Assembly (NCBI GenBank): GCA_963970005.1
Contig: CAXAMN010018890.1
Coordinates: 731,572-795,571, forward strand
From: Durusdinium trenchii
Lineage: Eukaryota > Sar > Dinophyceae > Suessiales > Symbiodiniaceae
Reading direction: 5' to 3'
Length of the DNA: 64,000 nucleotides
Shown here: positions 48,341 through 61,600 of the stretch, piece by piece
How the letters are laid out: each line of letters starts with the position of its first letter
How positions within the stretch are numbered: position 1 is the stretch's first letter
Program-made: the position numbers and the translations under genes
Notes under the pieces: model-generated
What the model was told of the DNA's origin: nothing
Database searches by the model: none
Seen by the model: only the letters and a program-made list of their open reading frames with translations

Positions 48341-49675
48341 GCTCTGCATTTTTGGATCCGCCCGGGTCGGTCCAAACGTGTGGATTGGAATAGGGGAGAC
48401 CTTCAAGCAATGGGCAGGGCTCAGAGCTTAGATCTCCGGTGCAGGTGGAGACTTGGGGATTTTTGTTTTTTTTGGCAGTGATCCAGTTCGGGAGATTCAT
48501 GGGACAGCCTTTTTTCTTACCCCCAAATAGATAGAAACGATTTAGAAAGGTAGATCCCCACTATGAATGTACTGGAAACCGTTTCTATCTATTTGGAAAC
48601 CATTATTGTATTGGTATGAGGTTTCTTTGTGTACAGAACTGGAGCAAGGTTTTTAACGCTGACAAGCCTCAACCAATACACCATAGACGTCTCACTCGGG
48701 AAAGATGAGTTTCTCTTCAAGTGTAGAGGCCTAGGTGCTCCCCACTTGTTTCTGCAATAAGAAGAAATGTCTTGCAACACGACTGCTCTCCAGCCCAAAG
48801 ATGGCTAGATTGCATTTCTTCTGTGGAGATCCGTGCGGGTTTGACTACGGATGCGCGTGCGCGACCTGGCATCCGTGGTAGAAACTAGAGCCACCGACAT
48901 CCCAAGGCACCAGCCCAGACGATCGCTGACGTCGGAGACTCCGATCTTCAGACCCTTCAGAGCCCGCTTCGCTTCACCGTCTGACCGGTGAACGGGTGAA
49001 CGGCGCGCCTTCGACGGGGCGCCAACCACCAACCGGTAAGCTGCTCGGGGTTCTGGGTTGCGCTGCTCCACCCCGGCGCAAAGCCGTTCACATCAGATGT
49101 CACGGACCAGTTCTTTCTTTTGAGCGGTGTTTGGTGGCCGTGCTTCAAGGTTATGATTTGTACAACATGTTCTGTTATGTTATGATTATGTGATATCTTA
49201 TGTTATGTACAAATTTGTGATTTGTGATTGGACCAGAATTCGGAAGAACTCCTGTGTCTTTAAACCTGCTTTGGCCGTCAGCAGCCTTCTGTGGCCGACA
49301 TCGCACCGCGTAGTGCCTCCGACGGAGGCACTGGGCAATTCGCTTGGCCCTCAGGGGGTGCGGCAAGTTTTGTGGACAGAAATTGCCATGGAGCGATTTG
49401 GCAATGAGTACATGTTATTCATCACTTAATCCTTTGGTTGTCATTAGCCACAGTTTTGGCTTTCTCCATAGGCCTGATGTTTTTGAACACAAAAACTTGT
49501 CGGGCGATCAGTCGGCTCAGTTGTGCCAGCGGCTGTTCTAGCGATCGCCTGGTGCGAAGGCAGTACTGAGACTAGACTCTGAGGCTTTCTTTCTTTATTC
49601 TCCCTTATGGCGGGTTCTTTCTATTTTTCTTTTGAATTAACATTGATGATCAGCCTTTCGCACTTCTTCTCTCAG
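48341..49675. other. Spacer or intron, no recognised gene
   Basis: A GC-rich patch at 48850-49090 is open on both strands without a recognisable motif. Nothing else supported. Confidence 0.4.
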
Positions 49676-49849
49676 GAATGGCCACGGCCTGTCAATCCGG
49701 GAGGCTTGTGAAGCTGCAGGCACCAAAGACGGCAACATCGATCCGGGGGATTTTGTTTGTCGCGAAAATCTGTTTCCTCTCCGAAAGGCAGCAACTCTTC
49801 TGTATGCTTGGTGCTTTCGGAAGACTGGCAGGGAAGGTGACGTTGACAG
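49676..49849 (+). CDS. Candidate 174-base exon, function unknown
   Basis: AG|G acceptor, GT donor (CAGGTGATC), 57 open codons of convincing composition: NGHGLSIREACEAAGTKDGN, PGDFVCRENLFPLRKAATLL, YAWCFRKTGREGD. The PLRKAATLLYAWC segment loosely recalls the region before the catalytic core in ISXO2/Merlin-like transposases, but this is only a resemblance. It could equally be an exon of the helicase gene upstream region or of a separate gene. Confidence 0.4.
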
Positions 49850-50120
49850 GTGATCCCGCTTGTTTGCTTGAGAGAACACATAGCAGGGCCCTCGAAGCTG
49901 GCAGTTGTCAAACCCTCGTGGGATGTTTTATTGTTTTGTTCGAGGCGAACGAATTAGAGTGTTAAGATTGAATGCTTTTGTTCGGACACTGAGCAATGAT
50001 GGTAATTGTGTAAGAAAGTTGGATCGCCGTATGATGCGATGCAGGGACAGCATGTGTTTGACCTCTTCTACGAGGGGGATCGAAGCTAGAGGAAACTGGT
50101 TGTCGCATTGAAGAACACAA

Positions 50121-50175
50121 GCTCTTGCTCCGAGTAGCTTCTAGCTACTGGTAGCGATGCCCTTTGTTACTAGCT
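50121..50175. repeat. CTAGTAGC-family repeat, short copy
   Basis: TTGCTCCGAGTAGCTTCTAG and GTAGCGATGCCCTTTGTTAC, matching the family at 2.7, 38.5 and 42.5 kb. Confidence 0.75.
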
Positions 50176-50286
50176 TCTATGGCAATCAGACGATCTGAGC
50201 CTCTCCACACCCAGCACGCCTCTGGGGCCTCTCCACTCCGAGCCTCTCCGACCTCTCCACACCGAGTCCGCACGCCTCGTCGGCAG

Positions 50287-50431
50287 GGCGTGGCGAGAGT
50301 AGCGGCCACTGCGTCGATGACAATGAAATCTCGGTCATCGGCCCGGTCTGGGGCCCTCGGGAGCGAGCCGGCGGGAGTGACGCGTTTCAGGAGCATGCAC
50401 CCGACCAAAACCGCCGGCGGGAAGAAGAACG
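50287..50431 (+). CDS. Candidate helicase exon upstream of the Q motif
   Basis: AG|G acceptor, strong GTGAGG donor, 47 codons. The 3' end reads DAFQEHAPDQNRRREEE, which fits the F-x-x-E-H-P-x(4)-R-x(3)-E-V stretch preceding the Q motif in DDX5/Dbp2 helicases. The 5' part (ESSGHCVDDNEISVIGPVWG) has no counterpart there. The phase at its 3' end does not join the next proposed exon without adjustment, so linkage is uncertain. Confidence 0.4.
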
Positions 50432-50581
50432 GTGAGGGTTTGGTGTTATGGGATTGCCTTATATAAGTCTAGATCAATATTACTGTATATAGTTATAGTT
50501 ATATATCCTGGACACCCCTTTGGTACACATTAATGTGTCCACTTGGTGGTCTGCTATCTTGTGTAAACATGAGCCATGACT

Positions 50582-52340
50582 TACCGGGCGGAGATCGTGG
50601 TCTTCACGGGGTGTTCACGGGGTCGCGACGTCTTCGGCGCAGAGGATGATCGCCCGGTGCAGCCGGTGAAGATCAACAGCTTCACCGAGATCCGAGAGCC
50701 GCTTGGGAGGGGAAAAAGCCGCGAACTGGGTGCTGATTGGGGTGGTGATTGCTGAAGAGAACCAGGTTGTGGGAGGTGAAAGGACCACAAGATGGGTTGG
50801 GCCACCCTGGAGTATAGATGTACAAATCAGGCGATTAAGACTTGAGAGGTGGGAATTCCTTGGTTTCTCTCATTCTGTGTGAACGCTACAGTGGTTTGTC
50901 ACACACCTGGCTTTGCAGGTTTTCACGTCCCAGGTCGCATGCTACGACCCGGTCGCATGCGAAGCCTGCCGGGTCCGAGGTTTCCCTATGAGATCCAAGA
51001 GCAGTTCAGGTCAGTGGGATTCCGCGGGCGGTGTTAGTGACAACAGCCTGTGCTTAGACCTGAGACAGGAGACACTTTAACATTTGCACGATGGAACATG
51101 TTGAGAGTTTGCAGCAGCACTTCAGCAGCCCCGGCCTCCCCTAGTTTGACCACAGCAGCTTTGAAGCCCTTGCGTGTCAGTACGAAACCATTGTTCATCA
51201 TCCAAACGCTTCCTTCGTTCGGCAGGAAAGCGGGCTTTCCAGCGCCTTCGCAGATCCAGGCACTGCAACTGAGGACATGGTTCGACGATCAGCGAATTGA
51301 CCAGGGAATGTTTTTGATCATTTGCACCAATTCCAGCCCCACCAAGCTGTGACTCCAGCCCCACCAATCCCCACCAAGCTGTGACTTGAGGGATTGCGTT
51401 TGGGGCACGAGGACCTCACCGTCGATTTTTACAATGACTTGGGGTAGCAGCTGAGGTCTGAATGCGTATGGGGAAAGGTGTGCCCTTGTAAATTGGTCAA
51501 AGAGGTGTTGTGAGAATGATTGACACTCATCCATAGTTGCAAATAGACATTGACTCCATTTCCAGAAGACCCAAGCACCTGTTCTCTGCGGAACGTGCAG
51601 CCATATAGCGAAAGAACGTATAGCTCGAAGATGCTCGAAGATAGGGCGCACTCCAAACCTATACATGTACACATATACACATCATGTAATGTAATAACAT
51701 AGAATATAATGTAATACAATAAAAACATATATATATAGCATCAAACCTACACATATGTATATATATATATATATACATAGAATACATAACCACCCATAAT
51801 TGAGCCCTTGTTGGGCCGGCCCGTCGTATGGCCGGTCGACGAGGCCTATACCTGGCCGTTGGCCTTGCAGGGGAAGGCAGGGCAGAAGGGCAAGAAGGGC
51901 TAGGCAGGCAGACCTGGCAGGGCTAGGAAGACCTGGCTCTTTTGAACCAGCTGTTCTTGAAGGAAAGTTCGAAAGCCCAACGTGAGAACCTGTGATTCAT
52001 GTCTGAAATCATCCAATGGCAGACCATGTGGGTCTAAACTATGGCCCGCCCTTTTTTGCGCTCTGCAATAACATGATTGGACGGATTTCGTTCAATTTAT
52101 GTATTTATATATACGGGTTGAGTCTCTTCATTCTTCCATGCTTCATCCACATTTGACATCTCTAGCCGAGCTCAGGATGTCATCGGGATCGCGGCCACAG
52201 GCAGGGGTATTTTAGGTGGCTGCGCGCGTTTCTGGGTGGGTGTGTGAAAGAGAATCTCAAAGCAGGCTTCTCTCAAGGTAGGCTCCAAATTATGAGTGTC
52301 TGGCATGCAAAGTCTGTAACTCAAACACTCCCAGGGAGTC

Positions 52341-52372
<32 letters not shown>

Positions 52373-55300
52373 ATATATATATATATATATATATATTTGT
52401 TGCGGCACCCAGCTAGAAGAATCCTGGCATGCCAAAGTGATCTCGAACACGCTGGGGAAGTGCATCGCCGGAGCCAGCTGTATTGGGGGAGGTTCACACA
52501 TGCAGCAGCACCGGCTGTGATATACATCAGTGAAGCTGATCTCTTGTAGGACCTACTTGTGTCAGATGAGATCTCATACCACCCGATCCAATTGCATCAT
52601 AAAACCATTTGTAGGGAACACCTGGCGAGCAGCAAGAACGAGATATGACATCCTTTGTAAGAAACTCGTGGAAGGTCAAGGTCATTCGCAAGAAACTCAA
52701 AGGTAACATCTTCATATATCTTGGATGCCATCGATGGCGAGGTGACCACGTTTTGGATGCCCTTTTTTCCGACCTCCCACGAACAGTAGCAACGGTAGCA
52801 ACGGTAGCGCTCGCTTCGGTTGAGCTCGGGCTGTGGAGCGACCGGAGATCTGCGAACGAAGGAGAGGCCGAGAGTCCAAGCATCGTCTATTCCTTTCTTG
52901 TCGATAGGAGTCACTGTCTCTACATCTTTCGACAGTCTTGGCAGATCTTGGCAGGCAGCGGCAAGACGTTGGCGTTCCTCCTGCCTGCTTTCTGTGAAAT
53001 GAACCTTGGCGAGCGGAGGAATTGGCGTCAACGGAGGGCACAGGGTTGGTGAATTGGAGGACTCAATGTGCGCTGCGCCCAGAGAAAATGATTTGGGATG
53101 GCCATGAAGTGAGTTTCAGGGTTGGTGATCCTGTTCAGTGTGTCATCACTTATCAGCGCTGCTCTAAACTACTACCGCTCCTGCTCCTGCTCCTGCTGCT
53201 ACTGCTGCTGCTACTGCAACTGCTACTGCCACTGCTACTATTTTTTTGTTATTGTTATTATTGTTATTGTTAATTTTACTACACCTAAATCTAGACTTGC
53301 ATGTCCAAGTCCACTGTTGAAACCAGAGGCCATTTGGCCACTTGGGGCATCTTTTTGGGATCTCATTTCGACCAATCGCAGAAGCTGAGGAGAAGAACTG
53401 GTCACAATCCAGACAGACATGGACCCGGCCTTTTGGTCATGTCGGAGCCCTTGTGGAGCCCTTCAGAGCCTGGGTGCTGTCCATTTTTCATGAGGACACT
53501 GCTGCTTTGGGATGCTGTTTTTGGTGCTTTTTCTAATTTCCATTCAAACAGCACACACTGTTTTCCAGACTCAGGGAACATGTCGTTCCGTTTTCAATTC
53601 CAGGTAGTTGTGATGGTGGGGTGTGGCAGAGAACAAGAAATTCCCAGGCCCAGTCTCGCTTTGACACGCCTGATGAAGGTGATATGCAAGCAACACGGTA
53701 ATAACGGGTGTGGGTTATATGTAGCTAGATTCCAGCAGCATGTAGGTGAATGTTGATCTCTGTCATGGGTACTCTGACTCGGTCTGACTCTGTCTAATCT
53801 TTCTACTCTCAAGTCTTTAGCTGGTGTCTTACCCACCAAGCTAGCCCTTGTGATGGGCCTCAAACCATGCGTGTTGGTGAGGTTTACAGGTCGAAGGACT
53901 TCATTTCTTGTTTTGTGGCACACCACCACTTGGACCTTCCAGCAGGGATTGAAGAAGAGCAGCAGGCTCTCCAGGGTGGAAGGACCAGGCTGAACCGGTC
54001 GTTCTGGGCCCTCCAGAAATCGTTCTGGGCCGCACCTGCAGCACCCTTCAGTCGTGGCACCTGCAGCGGCTAAAAACAGATTTTCGGGTCTTCCCTCCGT
54101 CGCATCCCTTTCTTCCAACCTGGTAGCCACGCGACACCACGCGACACCACGGGAGGATGCGGGTCTTCCCACGTTCCCCGTGTCGGCGCTCCTGTGGTGT
54201 CGGCGGAAGCCGCGCTTCCGCTCGCGACGAGGTCCCCCACCAGAGAGCTCGCGCAGCAGACTGAGACCGAGGCAGGAGGTGTTTTTATTTTTTTCTTGTT
54301 TTTGGTGTTAGAAGGAGGGGTGTTTCTGTGTCATTTCCCATGGCCATGGGGGTTGTATGGAATTCACAATGGATTCACAGATTCACAATGGATTCACAGA
54401 TTTTACGATGGACTTTGGGAGGTTTGGAGTGTTCCTGATGGGCACATGGGAGGGAATGTCCCCCAGTTCCGCATAGACCCAAGGTCTATCAATTGGGAGC
54501 CAAAAGCCTCCGACAGCCTCGATTGGGGCCCTTCTGGAACCCGCAAAACACCATGCAGTTTTCAGGAACCAAACCACCCAGAAGCTTGACCTGTACAGAA
54601 GTCATGGCTGGGTGCCTCTACCGCCTCTACCTTAACCCGTACCAAAAGAAGGCAAGCCTTGACTTAGTTCAACGGGAGGCCTCGACCTCGACCCTCCCCT
54701 TCTCCAGGCCGAGCGCTTCGGCGCGTGCATCGGCTTCAACGTGGTGGCCATGTACGGCGGCGCGCCGAAGAACGACCAGATCCGGAAGCCCGGGCCGCCG
54801 CCGTCGTAACGAGGTTTCCGGTGGATGGGGGGGAGAGATGGGGGGGAAAGAAGACATGGGTCAATTGGGGGTTAGTTTATGGTTCTGTTGGTAGGTGGTG
54901 TTTTTGCCCTCACGTTGGTGATGTCATTGGCTTTGCCCGCTAAAGGTTTTTGTTGCAGTTGTGACGTGTCTTGTTTGGTTTGCGTGAAGGGGGTCATTGC
55001 TGAGGAGGTTAGAGATTTGATATGATTTCTTGTTTAGGTTGAGGTTCAAACTTCTACCAAGCAGTTGTTCAAACCATGGCCGAAACATTTGCTTTCAAGC
55101 TCATCCCGGCGCCATGAAAACTGCGCGTGTGGTTGAGTGAATTTGTATTGGAGTGAAACATAGCCGGAACCTGGAACACTGTGTGTTGTTTTTTTTCCTT
55201 TTTAAATATTGTTTATTGTTTTCTGATCAGTACCTAGAAATCATCGCAATTACAATAGGATTCAGTTTCAGGCGGTTTTACACTATATTTTACAGTAGTC

Positions 55301-58300
55301 GGGAGATCTCGTGTCATGAAAGCGGCGGTAAAATTTGAGTCCACGAACGAGCTGTTTCGTCGTTTTCACAGGGAAAATGTACAAATGAAGGGGACGGTGG
55401 CACTCCCTTTCACGACAGTTTTGCAAAAGCCTTCCCAGTTGTAGAGCACAGGTCTTCCGTGCCAACATTCTCGAATCGCCATTGCCAACTTCGAACATAT
55501 GTCATTATCTTCGTGTTAAAGGCACCACCAACACGAGTCCTCAACGAATGTGGTATGTTCTTTTTGGCCATCTTCCAGACATTATCAATGCCGCCCGTGT
55601 AGGCACCACCTACCGTTTCAAAACCAACCAACCTCAAGCGCAAACAAACGCTAGACTGGCAGCTGCTGTTACTGGGTACCGGATGTCAACTGTAGTTTTG
55701 ATTCACAAACGATGCTTGTTGTTTGCTGAGCCGAGGAGCAGGGCCACACCGTATCGTCAAGCAAAAGAACAATTCCCGACACTAAACTTGATGTTACTGG
55801 GTACTGGATGTTAACTGTAGTTCTCATTCACAAATGATGCTTGTTGTTTGCTGAGCCAAGGAGCAGGGCTCCACAGAATCGTCCTGCAAACGAAGACGTG
55901 TCACGACACTAAACTAGATGTTACCCGGTACCGGAAGTTAACTTTAGTTCTGATTCACAAACGATGCTTGTTGCTTGCTGAGCCAAGGAGGAGGTCCACA
56001 CCGTATTGTCGAACAAAAGAAGAACCATTCCCGACACTAAGCTTGATGTTACTGGATACTGGATGTGAACTGTAGTTCTGATTCCCAACTATGCTTGCTG
56101 TTTGCTGAGCCAAGGAGCAGGGCTCCACAGAATCATCTCGCAAAAGAAGAACACTTGACGACACCAAACTAGATGTTACTCGGTACCGGATGTTAACTCC
56201 TTGCAAGGACAGGGGCGTCTGTGGCGGAGGACGCGGAGGATGGTTTAGGATTCTGCTGCATACTGCTGCCAGTGGACTCTCGTCCAAACAAGTTGGACGT
56301 GTTCGTGCAGCGCGCGTGGCCATACCATCGGCGGACTGTTGTCGACTTTGAAGATCAACTTTCTTCCTACGGATCGTGTGACGCTCACCCTTTCTTGTGC
56401 AAGTTGTTTTCTCTCGCTCTTGCTTTTCCTTCTTTCTTGTTCTTTCCCTGCTTTTCCTTCCACCTCCTGCGGAACACAGGCTTACGTCTCTCCCGGGGTG
56501 CAGCAAAGGACCTCCTGCTACACCGTCTTTCGAAGCAAGGACGATGTCATCCAGGTCCGTGGTGAAGCTCTTTTTACTTTCACTTCTCTGACCGATCTTT
56601 GTTGTGCCCACCGGTGCTTCGCGGCATCGCGCGATTGTTCCCCAAACAGTTTACTGTTGGGGTTCTATCTTAGAAAAGAAAGAGCTGGCCACACTTACTG
56701 CCCGCGCCCGTGAACTCTGTGGCCGGGCTCTGTGGCCTGGCTCTGTGGCCGGGCCTTGTCCTCCTCTTCTCCTTGTCTTGGCCGCGCCCTTGAACTCCGT
56801 GGCTGGGCTGTGTGGCCCGGCTCTGTGTCCGGGCCTTATCCTCCTCTTGCCCTTGTCTTCGCCGCGCCCCTGTCTGGCCCGGCTCTGTGTCCGGGTCTTG
56901 TCCTCCTCTTGCCCTTGTCTTCGCCGCGCCCCTGTCTGTGGCCCGGCTCTGTGTCCGGGTCTTGTCCTCCTCTTGTCCTTGTCTTGGCCGCGCCCCTGAA
57001 CCCTGTGGCTGGTAGAGGAGTGTGGCCCAACAAATATCGCTGTCGATGCCGACCAAACTCGAAGCAGTTTGCTCTTGGGGGGAAGGTAGGGCGTACCAAG
57101 AAATCGTTTTTGACTCATACTGGCCCAAACGCATCGTTTTGAAACTATCTGGGTCTATGCAGATATACTTTTTTCCACTGTGGGCCTTTCACTGCTGTGA
57201 CGCGACGTGAGCGGCGTCCGCACCCATCTCTATGTTTATTTCCCTGCTTGTCAGGTTAGGGTTCGTCGTTGCTTTCGGAGCGTTACCCCTCCTTCATCTT
57301 CTTCTTCTGCTTCTGCAGCCATTTCTGCCTCGCTCTTTGCTTACGTGGTCTCCCCACCTCCTGTCTCCGGGTCGAAGCGCGGCAACATGCAGCAGACCAA
57401 GATCACCACTGAGTTCCGCGCCATCTTAGGTCAGCTCTTGACCTTGATGGTCGCGCGCGCTCTCCGCAGTCCAGAGGCTGGATATGCGCGTGTCACATGT
57501 GGGATCGCCCAGCCACTTGCCTTTTTCCAGTCGCGGGCTGCCTCCAGGGTTTCCAGTCGTGCCTGCAACAGTTGTGGTCACTTGACTTGTAAACCCCCAC
57601 TCTCTTTAGACAACTGGATACCCTGAAGCATTGGGGGCCATTCCTGGTCTTTGGGTCGAACCAAGCGCAGCTACATAGGCCCTTCCCGTGTGGCAATTTG
57701 CGCGAGGCCCTGATCGCACGTGTGCCGTTGGCCTTCTACACTTGGAGAAGTCTGACGCGGGCGCAGCCAAAGCTGCGTATCGCAAGATGTGTCTCGCGAC
57801 CCATCCAGACAAGGGATGCATTCAAAGTGATCCAAGACGCTTATGCAGTGGCTGCAACTGACTCAGGTGGCCTTGACCAGCCTCCACCAAAATCAGAGTG
57901 TGGAGATGCGAAAGGAACACTGACGGTCACTGGTGGCGAGTAGCTGGCGCTCGACGCAAAAGTTGTGGCAAAAAGGCCTTCAGTTGCACGCAAGAAGGCG
58001 TGGAACTAGCAGCCTGGTGCCACAGCGAGTGGTGCAAACAGTGCTGATCTGGCCCAGTTGCTGGAATAGACGTTGACGATGTCAAGCCTTGCCTGATCCA
58101 GACTACCTGAGACCGATAGACGACTCTAAAAATGAGGCTGAAATAGCAGTCATGACTCTAAAATAGCCTTACCCGTGAGGGTACCCTGGCACATGACTCG
58201 AAAATACAGCTTTTTCAATTTGTGTTTTTAGTTCTTGGGGATCACTAGTAGGTTGGAGGCCGTCGCTATATTCGATTGTTTGCTTCTTTTGTGTTCTGAT

Positions 58301-58660
58301 CAGTTCATGTCTTGTCATGTGTGATTGGTGTTGTCAGCTGGCAAAGTGCACCGGTGCTGGTGTCAGCTGATTGTGCGCGCTGTGGAGGCTGCGCAAGCTG
58401 CGTACATTCTTGTTCCAGCCAGTCGCATGTCAACAGGTTGTGGGACTCTGCCTAGCTATCTGGGTCTATGCTGGTGTAATAATTTGGTTATGTTGTTTGC
58501 CTTGCTGGCAGGAAGCCTTCCCGGAAGGACGCATACATACCCTCAATTTTTCTCCCAAGGAATCCGACATGGAGGCAAGGTTCTAAATCGACTCAATCAA
58601 TCAACCAACGAACCAATCAATCAACCAATCAATCAATCACTCAATAAATCAATCCATTCC

Positions 58661-58694
<34 letters not shown>

Positions 58695-61600
58695 TTGCAT
58701 GATGTTGTTTTTGGCCAGGTCAAACGGTTTAGGAGGAACGCTGATGAACACCTGGTAAGATACTTGCTGAGAGTTTAACATTGAATGGCGGTGGCTATTG
58801 AACTTTGCAATCTACTACTTTCTCCACAGCCTTGTCTGAGTATGTTTTTGCTTGGCTATGAATGAGTTGTGTTTATTCCTCAAATGCAGCGCTACTTGTT
58901 AGGAGGGTATTTTGTCTTCGCTGCGATAGCATTTCCATATGTGTTTACACGTGTGTTTTCCGCATTTTGTCTTGGCAGGGTAGAATCTATTGTGATATAT
59001 TGTGCAATGTTTCGTTGCGAATGCATTTTGCTAAGGCCTGCTTTCGGGCTGAGTGGCCGCATTTCTTAAAACGGCAGCGTATCGTACGAACGACATGTAC
59101 AAAAAACCGACAACGGGTGCATACGGATGTACATGCCATGTGCGCACTCATGCAGATGTACATGCCATGTTAGCTACATACACACGTATGTTATTAACCC
59201 CCCCACCCCCACAAACCAGTGCGTATGTGAAATGTGCCAAAAAACAAAAATTATTGTGAAAAGCAAATTGTGAAAAAAACGAAAATAAGAGAACACTGCA
59301 AATTATGTGGTAGAAGAATCTACGGTGTTGCCATGTAGATGGTAAAACATGTTGTATTTTACAGTGACAATGAAAACATGTAGACGGTGATGATGTTGGT
59401 CCCAACATGCATGCTATCATGCCCGCACTGGTAAAATGCGCGCGCCTACACGTCCGGTTTTCATGCCGTTTGCAAATTCATGTATTGATTGAGGTTAGGC
59501 GCTATGGTTCCTGTTTGGTCTTAGATATCAAACATCCTTTAATACCCAAGCCGGTTTGGCACAAATGGACTGAACCAATGTATTGTCCCTCCTCTTTGAC
59601 ATTCCGCTGATGCATCTTTAGGCTGAAAGAAAAGGACGGAGTAAATGGTATGATAACCTTTTCATTCGTGAGGTTTGACATTATGAAAAAATGTATGAAC
59701 ACTTCACAGATAAACACATCATATAAATGTGACAAGGAATTCAACCGTGATGGATAATTCAATGCTATGATTATAAACCAACCTCTTCTATCCATAGCGA
59801 GAGATGAGCTGAACGATACAAACAAACTGGTGCTTCCCACATTTTTTGCTATCTGGGGTCTATGCTGGCGTAATTTTGTTTGGGGGTTGATGTGGGTAGA
59901 ATGGGAAGAGAGGAGGTGGGGGAATGGGAACTCGGGTGAGAGTTCTGTAGTTCACGGTTCCAATTCGGCAACAAGAAGTCTAGAAGAACCAGAAGAACGA
60001 TCAACCTCTTGCAGGAAATGAACACACTGATTGGGTCAAACCCCATTCTCCTGGACGTCTGACACTTGCAGGTACCGCTATGGTGTCCACACCATTGTGG
60101 CGCTGGGTGGCACAGGGGAGCGATGGGTGGAGCAGACGGGCGATGGATTTCGGCTTGCTGGGTGGAGATGAAGAGCCAACAAACTAAACCAAATCGTGAC
60201 CTAAGCGCAAAAGTCCCACGGCTCTAGAGTTGGGTGTCTGAAACTCCTTGTTTAGGAGTTTAGGATACAAGGCTTTCCTGGTCAAACACTCATGTGTGGG
60301 AGACCATGATCTCGTTCCTGCTTGAGACTCCATTCCGGAATCTTAGGTCATGATCCAAATTCAAATTGCCAGGTACAAGATGTGTTGTTAGTTCTTTGTA
60401 GAGCTTGACAAGTCAAGTCCCTGCCAGGTCATGTCTTCTCATAGGCCGCAAGTCCCGCGCCTCATCCGCCGATTTTCTTTGTTTTCGTTCCAGTTTCCAA
60501 GGACCGCACCGTTTGAGGTCAGAGTCGTCCTCAAAATCGTCCGTTCTCTTTCACCAGTCGATGCCGCAAGCGTTTCGGCGTGAGATGGTGTGAACTTCAC
60601 GGGTTTAGCGGACGTCGTGAGAGGAGGTTCTCAAGTGGAGCAGGGAGGGAACTGATGGCGGAGAGGAGAAGCTGCCAGCTTCCATCTCACACGGTGTGCT
60701 GACATGTGCTAACTGGGGCGATGAGTAGAGAAGAAATGTGAAGAAGAGCGATTGCCTGGCACCAACTCGCCGATTTCTTAATGACTTATTCATTCTCCAG
60801 AGACTGATGCCCTGCTGGTGCCAGCCACTTTCTGGTACTTTTTCAGGACCCATCCGGCTCATCAGGGCTCATCGTCGAAATGCCGTCGTTGTTGGATGAT
60901 CTGGTGGAGGAGGGGCTAGTGATGTTGAGTTGCATGGCACTGAAAATGCCACTTGGACTGGCTGCAAAGCGAGAAGAGGCCGAAACATTAAAGCACCTAC
61001 TGGTCACCAGCTACTTTGGCTCGCCGACAACGCCGACGTAGAGGCACAGGCCTTTGATGGCCTTGGCATTTACGTCGGCCTTGGTGGTTGATTTGGTGAG
61101 ACGGACGGGTGATGATGAGTTGCATGTCACTGAAAATGAAGAGGCTGAAAAATGTTGAAGCGCCTACTGGTCACCAGCTACTTTGACCATGCCGACGTGG
61201 AGGCACAGGCGAAGTTGGTTTCGAGCGGTTCTCGACGGATCCAGGTCTTGGCTCGCAGATGCCTGGTGGCCTGGTAAGTTGTGTGCCCTTTATGCAGACT
61301 CTAGCTGCCATGTGCTGCAGGAGCGTGACATGACAAGAGTCCAAGTGGGCAACCCTTTTGTCACGTAACCAATACGTACTAAGAGCTGCGATGGAATCCA
61401 CGAGAAATACGTACAGGCAACCCTTTTACCAGGTTAAGGTAGCCACCAGAAATACCAATCTGGTTCTCACCAAGAACTTTGGTGTTGGAATACGTACTAA
61501 AGATTCTGTAGGTGGTGGATGTTCTCTGATTGGCATGGAGGGGAAGAGGACACCAAACAGATTTGTATATAGGCCTAGGCTATTACAATCTTAACTTATT

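Larger units (their letters stand above)
54789..60071. other. Largest helicase intron, rich in repeats and relics
   Basis: About 5.3 kb between the GG-motif exon and the exon preceding motif Ib. It holds a 126-bp tandem array (55665-56198), a 64-bp GC-rich array (56700-57015), a broken J-domain sequence (57733-57860), a TCAA repeat (58600-58694), and unassigned open stretches. Real exons of this gene could be hidden here but none is required by the helicase alignment. Confidence 0.6.

Noticed and set aside
52430-52500. Sequence reading GASCIGGG, like the zinc motif of homocysteine methyltransferase
   Set aside because: Lacks the Cys-Cys pair and the following RTTP; no flanking family blocks, so probably chance.
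56651-57142. Long frames on both strands over the GC-rich array
   Set aside because: Produced by tandem repeats; no start context, domain or splice logic.
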